Of a stretch of 64,000 bases of DNA, positions 13,101 through 24,600 are shown piece after piece. This DNA comes from Clytia hemisphaerica (lineage: Eukaryota > Cnidaria > Hydrozoa > Leptothecata > Clytiidae). The notes under the pieces are model-generated. The model was not told the DNA's origin and did not search any database. It saw only the letters and a list, made by a program, of their open reading frames with translations. Location: assembly GCA_902728285.1 (NCBI GenBank), contig CACVBU010000693.1, positions 580,779 to 644,778 on the forward strand, read 5' to 3'. Each line of letters opens with the position of its first letter. Within the stretch, counting starts at the first letter, position 1. The translations under genes and the position numbers were made by a program.

Positions 13101-14959
13101 TGGTTTTTGTATTTCGCAGACTTGATTTTTACGATAGGCCCCTAAAAAATGGGATACCTTGAATTACCGGTATCAATTAATGGTTTAAGATGATTGGAAG
13201 GGAATCAGTTGCGGAAAGAAGAAATGAAATTCTGAAATCCGAAACTGAATTCGGTTTAAGACTGGAGAAGACTAAAGGAAAAATAATTCCGAACCTAGCA
13301 AACATTTGAGTAGACAACGAGAGATGATAGTATATCAAAAAGGGAACATAGTTTCTAGAAAGGGGGAATCAAAGAATACCCTTTTCGTAGCTTTTCCGTC
13401 AATCAAGTTCATTTTACTCAAGTTTAAAGAGACGTCGAAAAGACGCTGAACTAACATTTAGAAAACGTATCAACATTACTTAACCACAAGCTATTAATTC
13501 CGTTACCAAATATATTAGGGAGCCACGTGCCGTTTCCCTTATGTCGCCTGAACTATTGGGTCAATATTGACTAAAATGTGTTGAGATTTTATAGGGGTTC
13601 ACTTACATTTCGAAAATTCATTTTCGGTCATTTTTATTCATCTGGATCTGATTACTATAGGTGCACAAATAAACGAATAAAGGCTAGTAGGATTTGTTAC
13701 TCTAGCCCCAGTGGCCTTTACCAAATTGAAAGCTAAAGAATAAAGATTGGTCACTAAAAATTCTGCCACCCCCTTCTCCAGCCGACTGAAAACTTTCTAT
13801 ATTTGACATTAGATAGTCCAACAATCGTTCAGAACAGCTGAACTCGGGGATTAATGTCCTTTAAACCTAGGTTAACAGTTCAATAGTCTGTATCTGAAGA
13901 AACTAAGAACGTCGCGTGACCAATCAGGTGTAATTAAAAAGAGAAAGCAAAAGCTGTACACGCACAAAATTAAAAGCTGATTCTAGGAGGGAAGGGGTTA
14001 CTAGGGTTCTTCAGACGACACCTTTTAAGTGAAGAATGCTTTATAGCGAAGAAAAGAACGTGAAAAGAGAAATTGTGGGTTTTATTCAAAATCGTGTTGT
14101 TGTTTTTTCGAAAGCCATTTTATTGGTTTTTGAAGCTCCCTTTTCTTTGAAAATTATATTTGAAAGAAAACCTATGAAAAGATATAAGAAAATTCGCAAC
14201 CAGTCTCAAATCGTATTGAAAAAGGCGAACAGAGCAATCCCGACTTTGGTTACCACGACAACACTTCCTAGTCGGGTTCCTTTGATCTTTTACAAAGTCC
14301 GTTGAAAGCTGCTCCTTTTATCAAATTAACGTGTATTAGCGTTCGTTACAAACGACTTAAAATTGTATTAAACCATTAAAGATAGTATTGGTTTTTTAAA
14401 AGAAATTATCCACTGAATCGAGCGCGCGGGAAAGGCTTCGAATTCCTTTTGCAATTGCTTTAAAGTTTGACTCAATTAGCGTATAGGTGTTTCGAAACAG
14501 AACCTTACAGGCTTTTCCCTCGGATCAAAGAAATTCAAAATAAAAGAGGTTATGTAAAACTCTGAAACGAACTAATTAAACATCATAAATAGCTTTTACT
14601 ATTTCAAAGAACTTTGATTTAATTGTACTGTCGGTAAAAATATAATGCTGATTGATTTTCGATCCACTTTTTTGGCCCATTAAACCTTTGGGGTTAATGA
14701 GTCATAACGAGCTTAAAATTTTAAGTCTATTTTCTTGCTGTTTAGCCAAGCTGTTCATGTGATTCAGCAACCAAAACTCATCTTAAGCTGATTTTCTCGA
14801 GTGACAATAGATCGGTTGATTGACAAGTGTTGAGGAAAATCGTTCATCTTGTCAATCAAAATGCATCATTGACTTGCAGATGTTTTTTTTTTTCGAAAAG
14901 AAAAGAAGATAAGTTAACGATGAATCCCTAGACGTGGAAAATCTGTTACAACAGTCTAA
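7134..14959. other. gene-free stretch of 7.8 kb
   Basis: I found no exon chain, RNA gene or bounded element that I can defend here. Short open frames at 8198, 8660, 8950, 10303, 10794, 12669 and 14036 have no recognisable content. The part at 9200-9540 is more GC-rich, has CCCCGGGGG-like and CTCCCCGGGC motifs at its two ends and GGGTTAAA-type internal repeats, and may be an old dispersed repeat. This interval is either intergenic or part of a long intron. Confidence 0.5.
9200..9540. repeat. probable degenerate dispersed repeat
   Basis: This block stands out from its AT-rich surroundings. A CCCCGGGGG motif near 9209 and CTCCCCGGGC near 9525 lie at its two ends, and AAGGGTTAAA or a variant recurs inside. 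There is no open frame of interest. The ends are only weakly inverted-repeat-like, so the boundaries are approximate. Confidence 0.3.
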
Positions 14960-15146
14960 TCGGACATGGCCCCCCCCCCCAATATTTTGCAAAGTAATTT
15001 TTTTTACTTTAAAAAATCTTATATATACCGTTTAGAGGGGTGAAATAAAGGTGAAAAGTCGAAAATTTTCTTCGTCGCCCAACCATGGTGGGCGACATAT
15101 TTTTTTGGCCCCCTCGATTCGATTAGCACGCCGGGGGCCATGTCGG
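14960..15146. mobile_element. short TIR element (MITE), GGCCCCC-ended
   Basis: The left end TCGGACATGGCCCCC is matched by an inverted right end GGGGGCCATGTCGGA with one mismatch. Between them lie a C-homopolymer, an AT-rich middle and an internal near-palindrome (CGCCCAACCATGGTGGGCG). At about 187 bp with no coding capacity, it fits a non-autonomous DNA transposon. I see no clear target-site duplication. Confidence 0.75.
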
Positions 15147-15688
15147 AGTTGATTATAAAATTTTCTATTTTGACAAGACTAGATAAAATTATATCTTTAG
15201 GATTTTGTTCATCTTCGCATGAAAAAGTTTCTTGTAGGAAGGATAAGGTTTCTTTATATAAGAGGAATAGAAGTTTGCGATTCAGACTATTTTGACCAAA
15301 ACGAAGAAAATTGAATGCAAATTTTTAATTCGATTCGTTTTTCTAAACTAGAGACGCTTCGCAAGTGTTCCATTACCAAGTGTTCCATCAATGCCATCAA
15401 GTTGACCTACTGAGAGGTTAAGCGTTGGGAAAATGGAAAATTTAAAAGTTTTAGTATAATGTTTGTCCGAAATGTTTGTCCGAAATGTTTTAAATACAAA
15501 ACTGTACGAATTCGATTCACTTTCGTCACTACTTGTCCAATGTTGGATAAAAAATTTGAATGCTCGTACTTCTAAGGCTTTGCGACCCATCTTTTTCTTT
15601 AAATCATTAAATGGCTGCATGCTACAAATTCATTTTTGGATAAAAATATATAAAATGTTCCCCTTAAAAATTTGACAAAAATTATTCA
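15147..15688. other. 3' flank of UTP14
   Basis: This stretch lies immediately downstream (minus strand) of the UTP14 stop codon and should include its 3' UTR. The two overlapping open frames on opposite strands here are AT-rich and match nothing I recognise. No other feature is visible. Confidence 0.5.
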
Positions 15689-18600
15689 TTAGTTTTTAAT
15701 TGTCTTATTCTTTTTCTTAATTTTCTTGGTAGCTTTTAAAGGGTCGATCATTGTTCCTGAATTTGTAGTGATTCGAGGTTGGATAAGTTTTTCATATGAA
15801 GAAGGTGTGTTCCAATGCTCGCCAATCGGTTGCCGTATACTTCGCTCAAATTCTGTCCGATTCGTGTATGGGAAAGGTACGTCTGACACCTGAAAACGAA
15901 CGAAAAGCAAGCACTGTTACATTAAAATATGTCAAGGTACACGACAGATTGAAAGATTTATAAAAAGCAGACAAAATCTAAAAACGGATTAAAAACAGGA
16001 CTAACATATTGTTGTCTTTAGAAGTCAACTTTATTTTAAACCCTGGTCTTGATCTAGCAACAACCGCAAAAAAAGACATACCGTATTACTTCAAATTTTT
16101 TCGATTTTAGGAGGGGCGTTTATTCGAGGGGGCGTTTATTAAATTATTTTAGTCTAAAGTCGGATATTTATAGCAAATATACCATTTGTTTTAGTTCTTT
16201 ATCAGGATTTTAGTGCAAAATCTCTTTGGTTCAACGACTAAAATTGCATCGAAAACTGCTCTGGTCACAAGAAATGACTTCCTTTTTAAACTCAATCAAC
16301 ACTGGTATTTAAGTATTAAAGTCACAAGTTTCTAACAAACACCCCTCCCCTAGAGGGGGCGTTATTTCGAAGGGGGCGTTATTTCGAAGGGGGCGTTTAT
16401 TTGAGAGGGGGCGTTTACTAAATAATTTTCCTTTTAGAAGGGGCGTTTATTCGAGGGGGCGTTTAAAAGAAGTAATACGGTACCCAGACAGGGCCCGCTC
16501 AGAAAGGACACAAGATATTCTGGGATTTATTAAAGCTTTACAAAAGATATGACAAAGGAAACGAACGAAATTAGTAAGCAAAATACCTGATGCTTGGCAA
16601 ATTTTCTGTTTCTTGTTTCATTGATGATTACATTGGCTTTCCCGTCATCTAATCTCGATTTCTCTTTCGTCGGATCCTTGGTAAATCTCTTTCTCTTCCG
16701 AGTGTTGACTTTCAATCCAGCACCTCCCCAATCTCCCCAGCCAGGTAAAACATTATCGACCGCTTTCGGTTTCGTTTTCTCAATTTCCGCTTCTTTTTCT
16801 TGAACAAAATCTTCAATGACGTCATCATTGGCGAAAGCATCTCGAATGTTCATTCGTTGTTCGTTGATGACGTCATCTTCGTCAGAATCAGATTCACCGT
16901 TGTTTTCGTTGCCGGTAAAAGAGCCAATTGTGACGGCGTCCGAGTCGCTCTTAAGAAATCTGATGCCGTCACTTTCCATTGTTGCCGTTTGTTGTTTTTT
17001 CTGCTGCTGTTGTTTATTCCATTTCTTCGTTTCCGTCACTTTTGATGAACTATCATTCTTATACTCAGTAGTAGATTCAGTCTCTTTTAAATAGACGCTA
17101 TTTTTAATTTGTGTGATGATATCGGCAGGTTGCTTCTCCTTCTTGGGTACTTTCTTCTTTTTCTTTTTCGTCTTTTTCTCCTCCACGGTGCTCGACTCCT
17201 CCTTAATATCCCACTCCTCCCCAGAACTTCTTTCGTCCTCCAAGTCATCTGCACCAGTAAGAACTTTCAGTTGTTTCGATTCGTCCGTGACGATGGCTTT
17301 TGGACGTTTTAATAACATATCTTCTTCAGTCATTTCTAAGTAAGGGGGTTGATTGTGTGTCATAAGAGAGGCTGATTAGGGAACACGATGATGTTGCCAG
17401 CAAAAAGCAAGACTTTGATGGGGTTGATTGTGTGTCATAGGAAAGACAGATTAGGGGGCTGAATAGTATTGTAAGCAAGAAGAAGAAGACTTTGGTGGGG
17501 TTGATTGTGTGTCATAAGATAGGCAGATTAGGGGGTTGAATGGTATTGTAAGCAAGAAGCAAGACTTTGGTGAATGATGAATTTGAGAAAAGTATGTTAT
17601 AGGTAGTGGCAATGAAAGAAGAATTGGAGTTATTATGATCTTTACAGAGGTCAGTGATGTAAGTAAAAAAATATTTTAGTGTGTATGATGCAGTGAGATA
17701 TAATTCAAGACAGCATAAATTCGCGTTTTAGAAATTGTTTTGATTTAGCAAACAACAGTTTGAAATAATGATGACATAAACAAAAATGATACCTTCCCCA
17801 TCTTGTCCTTGGCTGTTCGATCTTCCACCTAAAAGCCATGGATTAGAGCTACCTCCCTCCTCTGTGGAAGTGGCTGTCAATAATTTCAATGTGGTTTCTT
17901 GTTGGTCAGGTGTTTGTGTGTCCATGCCTTCTTCAATATCATTTTCATCTTCGGAATCTGATACTGTTTTGTGATTGGTCAGTTCACGACTGATCCGTAA
18001 CTGCTCACGAATGCGCTCTTGATCCTAGCGAGGACAGAAAAAGAACATTAGAAATGAAAACGTATAATACCGAAACGCTTTGGTTTCTAGTTTCCACTCC
18101 TCTCGTCTTTCTTTGAGATTTTCACATATAAACTGATCGCCTAACAAGAATATTGAGATTTCTTAACCTTCCCGACTCTTTTGAAAATTATACTGAGCCA
18201 TTTGGGAATCGAATGCAATGTAGAAGTGTTAAGGTGACACTCGTTACCAACCTCTTTATTTTGTTTTCCTTTGGTGATCACATTCTTTGCCCATTTTGAA
18301 GAATTACGATGACGAAGACTCGCTCTTTCCTAAGAAAAACAAGTGATACTTTTATGGACCTACCTGGTTATGCATTTAACACATAATTAATATCTACGTG
18401 AGCGTGACCATCAAACAATCATTCAGAACACAAATAGTGACGATCTATTAAAATCAGTCGTTTGTTTCTTATAAAAAAATTTTATTGACAGTTTTATTGA
18501 CAATCGAATCATGATTGATGGTGGGAATTGCTATCAATGATGTTTTTTTTTAAGAAAAAACAAAGATATGTTAGGAAAAAGCCCAATGAAAATCTGCAAA

Positions 18601-21600
18601 AACGGTGATTTCCGGCATATTTCCGGCATTTTCGGCCGGAAAAAAAATTTCTTAAAAAATCGAACTCGGTCATGTTTTGAGCATTGCGATTACACATCTT
18701 TCTGCAAAAAATCAGAAAAAACTAAGGATGAAAATTCGAGAAAATGTCAAAAAACCGGTTTTTCCGGCATATTTCCGGCATTTTCGGCCGGAAAAAATGT
18801 TTTTCGAAAATCGGCCTCCGTCACATTTTAGGTATTGTTATTTTGCAGCAGTGTGCAAAATTTCATAAAAAAATAAAAAGTACAGCTTGAGAAATTGAAG
18901 AAATACTGTCTTTCCGGCGAAAGTAAGTTGTTCCGGCAATTTTTTAATAGTTCTGGCTTCAAAAATCAATTTTATTGAAAATTGAAACATGCTTGATGGT
19001 GGGCATTGCTATTAATAATGTTTTTGAATGAAAAAACAACCAATTATAAGGAAAAAGTCTAATGAAAATCCAGAAAAACGGTGATTTCCGGCATATTTCC
19101 GGCATTTTCGTCCGGAAAATTTTTTTTTTTCGAAAATCAGGCTCCGTCACATTTTGGGTATTGCCATTTTGCATCTTTGTGCCAAAAACCAGAAAAAACT
19201 AATGAGCCAATCTCGAGAAAAGCTGGTAACAGACGGACGGACGGACGGAAGGACGGACGAACAAAGGTTAATTTATAGGACCTCCAGGTAGGTCCAAAAA
19301 AACAGTTGTAAATCTTTGGTAGCAAGCTAAGTCTTGCAACCACAGTCAGGGGCAACCCAGATTTATTCGATAGCCATCTACCCCAGGTAAGGAGAGTCCC
19401 ACCCAGCTATGGAAATAGATGTAAACGTAGCGTTTTTTAATACATTCACCCGAGACGTCAATTCATAGCCTACATACCATAGCTCTCATTTTCTCAGCTT
19501 TTTCCAAATGTTTTTCAAACATTTCTGGGTCGTCTTTGGAAAGCTTTTCGAGATCAACATTGCTCAACGCTTTTTGTTTTTCCTTTTTCAAGATTCGGTG
19601 ATATCTAAAGAAAGGGAGGAAAATATAAAATACAATGATGAGTCATAAAGTGGGTACTGGCCATTGAGTTTTGTTTATACAGATAAACAGGTATCGGTAG
19701 TCTACACTATAGACAGCTCCAAAAACCTGACCTTACTCTTAATAAGGAGTAGGAGTTTTACACTCAAAACGAAGGAATATATGACGTAGCCTAGGTTTCG
19801 GCCGCTGGTGAGAAAAGCGTCTGGTGAATAAGGCACGGGTCACGAAGAATAAGCACAAAACATTATCCCACCCTCTGATGTATTATCTTGATGAACAAAC
19901 ATACTTTTTACTTTTGATTTTCTTCTGTCTTCGACACTTGGCTTCATAATATGACTGCAAGGCTCGCATCTTTTGAAGTTCTTTTCTCCGCTCCAGGGCT
20001 TCTTGTAAGTCGAAATTTTTGAGAGCTTCTTCTTCGTGTTCTGTGAGTTCTTTGTCTTTACGCTCCAAAAGATGTTGACTGCCCTTTAAGACTTCAGCAA
20101 TCTCACGTTCTAAGTCATTTTGAGGCTACAAAAGTTAAAAAGATAATTGGTTAAAAACAGGCAGCCTAAGTCACAAAACATTGAATATTCACCTAATCTA
20201 TTTGGTCTAAAATTTAATCTTTGGTAATAGATACACTGAGAAACACTAAGAACTAGCCGGCCTATCAAAAAATTAAGCGAAACCAATATAGACAAATTTA
20301 TTCGCGATGAGAAGAACGTTAGGGCTTTTGATAAAAGCTTAAATAAACCGTAAATATTACCAAAACCTTGAGAAAATCACTTAAACAGGCTTCAAAATTG
20401 GCATAAATATCATACTTCGATTGGTAAACTGATGTTCATTTTATTGAAAATCGATGCTTTTCGTGAAATTTTGTATTTAAAGTAAGAGAATTGATAATTT
20501 ACTCCTTTTCAACTTAATCTTCTTCAAAAGTTAAAAAATTCAAAATTGTTGTCTATATCACCCCGACCCTTATCATGCCGCCGGCGGCTTAATCCCGACA
20601 CAGGTCAAAAATGACGCCAATAAGAGCCGGCGTAAAAAGGGCCGATAGGGTATGTCATCTTTTTTATAAATCTGAAATTGCTTGATGAGAATGGATGATA
20701 AAGTTCATCTTTCACGATGGCATGGTAAAGACAGAAGGACCTAGAGAGAGACTGTGACCTTCTCACTATAGCATCGTTTTTCTTTATGAAAGAATAAATT
20801 TTCGGAAACCTTTTGTAATTTTTAGGTTTAGAGAAAAAATTCAATTTTTCATACTATACATGATAAAAATAGCTTACCTTGAAATTAGTAGATATGGTGC
20901 TTATCGTCTGCTTTGGAGCTTGATAAGACTGCAGCGGAAAATTTAACGTCTCTGCCTAAAATGTGAAAACATTTATAAATCTTAGAAAGTTTTATACCAG
21001 TGACATACCTTAAGGGAAGAAATTTTGGTGAGAAGAAAATTTGGCGGTTTTGGCCACAATCCACCAAATTAAATTCCCGCCAAATTAAAATAATTGTATT
21101 CATTCCCCAAGTTTGTGCTTTCAGGCCTTGAAACAGGTTTTTTCTAATTTTTAATACCGTTTTTTGGCCAAACATATTCTTCATCCATCAAATTAAATTC
21201 CCGCCGAATTTAATTTTTCGAGCAATCAGCCAATTTAAATCCCCTCTGAAAAAACTTTTCACCCATCCGCAAAATTAAATTCCCGCCAAATTTTCTTCCC
21301 TTAAGGTACACATCAAAAACAAATATGATCGAATGGAGTGGGGAAGATTGTGCAATTTTGAGCGCTCCTTTTGATAAACATTGATTATCCAGAAGAGCGA
21401 TTTTATCAAGAATGACATGACGAGCTTACGTCTCGATTTTTGCGAACAGTCTCGTCCCATTTACTGATGTCTTTTTTCGTCTCATCATACGCAACTCGTC
21501 TTTCGACCTGTGAAATAGAAACGAGAAATGGAATAAATTAAATTGTTTCATGATAAAAACCGATAAATAACTATGGTAATTCTAATCAGCTAATGGGAGC

Positions 21601-24600
21601 AAGCCTACTTTTCCTAATACTCTAATACTCTCGGGTCACTAAATGATCAAAAAAGGTCCTAAATTTCAACTAACTACTTTGGTTTCTGGTGCTAAAGTAT
21701 CTATCTTTGACTTTTATCTGCTCGACAAAAGCATTCCGCTGAAAATCAGTCAGCTGAAAATAACAACAAGTTGAATCATCTAATCAAAGATATTGCATCA
21801 AACAACAAATACTCTCATAAATGCTTTGTCGGGGACTTTAACTTCCCAACAATCAATTGGAAAAATTGGACGACGCCACATCTCGAGGAAAGTAAAGAAG
21901 AAAAATTTCTTGATGCCCTTCGCGACTCCTTTCTCCACCAAAGTGTAGACGAACCAACCAGATGCCGTGGGACTGACGACCCATCTTTAGTCGATCTCAT
22001 TCTAACAGGTGAAGCTAACCAAGCTCTATGTCTAGAGTATCTCAGTCCTTTGTGTTTAAGCGATCATAGCTGCTTGACCTTCACTATCAAATGTGATGCT
22101 GTATTGAAACCTAAATCAGAAAGATACAAGTACGAGGACGCAGACTTTGAAGCAATGAAACAAGATCTCAACTCTGATGATTGGTACAAGCAATTCCCCG
22201 AGATGGCTAATTCTAAGTCAACCGAGGAGCTTTGGCAGCTTTTCCGAAAGAAGATTTTGGATATACGAAACCGTTTTGTACCCATAAAGATCATCGGTGG
22301 TCAAAACTGGAAGAAGAAAGGTAAAAAATACCTATTGGAGTTCAACTTCGGAAAGAAATAGCAGAGAAGAGACGCCTCCATCGGAAATGGATGAAATCAT
22401 CGCCCGAAGAAAAAGAATACAATCGAGCAAAATACACCCCTGTAAGAAACAGAGTGAGCAAATTGATGAGACAAGCTCACAGGAACTACGAACAAAGAAT
22501 TTGTGATAACGCAAAGACCAAACCGAAGATCTTCTGGTCACATGTGCGTAACAAGATGAAATCTTCTAGTACAGTTTCATCACTACTTGAATCACCAAAT
22601 GTCAAAACCTCGTTAAAGCATGAAGATCACGAAAAAGCTAATACTTCAATGACAGTTCTGCAGTGTATTCACAAAAGAAGCAGTAGGTGAGCTTCCTGCA
22701 TTTGAAAAGAGAACTGATTCATCCATCGGAGATATTCATATCTCTGGGGAGATGGTACAGAATCAATTGAAAGAGCTCAACCATAATAAGTCATTCGGTC
22801 CAGACGAAATACACCCTAGGATACTAGCGGAATTATCTGACTATCTGTCTCTACCCTTGGCTGTAATCATGAACAAATCTTTAGTTGAAGGCTCATTACC
22901 ACAAGATTGGAAGGTGGCACATGTCACACCTATCTACAAAAACAAGGGACCTCAGAATTTAGCAGTCAATTATCGACCTGTTAGTTTGACATCGGTAGTG
23001 TGCAAATTAATGGAATCAATACTGAGGAAACACATCACGAAGCACCTTTCTGATCATAATCTTCTATCGAACAAACAATATGGCTTCATTAACAACCGTT
23101 CAACCGTGACACAGCTTTTGTACTATCTGGATAAATGTTATGAGAGCATCTCTAAAGGAAACGTTGTTGATAGTATCTACTTCGATTTTGCTAAGGCTTT
23201 CGACACTGTACCCCACCGTCGACTATGCAAGAAACTATCAGCATATGGCATCAACGGTTCAATCTTAAAATGGATAACGTCATTTCTAACAGGTGAAGGT
23301 CAGGTCTAAAAACAGGTCTAAAAGTGAACCAGTCCTTCTCGACTACAGACCCTGGAGTGAGTGGTATTCCACAGGGTAGTGTACGGGGACCAATACTGTT
23401 CGTGCTATACATCAATGATCTTCCTGAAAAGGTCATCTCATTGATCCTACTGTTTGCTGATGATACCAAAATCTTCAAAGAAGTCAACTGCATCGAAGAC
23501 TCTGTTTCCCTTCAGAATGATATAGACACACTTGTAGAATGGTCGAAAGACTGGCTATTACTATTCCATCCTGAAAAGTGTCACGTTCTGACGCTAGGAA
23601 AGTTTGGAAACATCAAACATGCTCATCCATATTCCCTAGATGGACGCCAATTGGAACACGTCTTTGAAGAAAAAGATCTTTGGAATCCTCATTGACTCAG
23701 AACTTACATTTGAAGAACACATTGCAAAGCAAGTCAAAAAAGCAAACGCGATACTTGGCATAATCAATCGAGGATTTGTAGACATGAGTACAAGTACATT
23801 TAAAACATTGTATTGTGCGTTTGTTCGCCCGCATCTGGAGTACGCTCAGTCAGTATGGTCTCCGTTTCTACGTAAACACGTAAATCTGATTGATGGAGTA
23901 CAAAGACGGGCAACAAAACTTGTTCAAAAATGTCGTAATATGTCTTATGAAGAACGATTGCGTGAATTAGATCTTCCTACGCTCGAGTTTAGAAGACACT
24001 TTTGTGACATGGTCCAACTTTACAAGCACATCAACTATTACGAAAAAGATACCATCCCAAACAAGATAGCCCGTTGAACGCGACCAAACAGGAGGCACAA
24101 CTTTGAGATGATTCCAAACTTTGGAAGCGATGGACTCCGTGGTGTACAAACGAATTGCTTCTTTTATCGAACTATACCAACCTGGAATAAATTGCCAAAA
24201 GAAGTCGCTGAGGCAAAGACAGTCAAAGTCTTCAAAGAAAGACTCAACACTGCATGGAGTAAACACCCGAAAAGATTCAACACAAGACAATTGTAAAATA
24301 CGTTTAATCACGATCAGTTCCAGAGGCCCTCGTGCGCCTAGAACTTTGTTACATTATAATATAATTCCTCATGGGTATATAAACTTTCGACCCTGCACAT
24401 TTATTTACTGTACGCTTACTATAGACTGGAGCTTTCCAAAGAAGAACAGCTTTTCGAGATGAATTGATGAATTCGAAAATTTTCCTCACCCTTTGTTGCT
24501 CTGGTTTGTGCAATGGTTTTTCCAGTACTTGCTTACTTTTTTCCATCGTCCTCTATGGTAAAAAAGGATAAAAGTTAGAGGTTAAAATCTTCATGTTTTA

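Noticed and set aside
16594-17343. several plus-strand open frames
   Set aside because: They are antisense to UTP14 exon 12, whose low-complexity codons keep the other strand open.
21771-24296. functional reverse-transcriptase gene
   Set aside because: Frameshifts, stops and a missing 5' end show a dead LINE copy.
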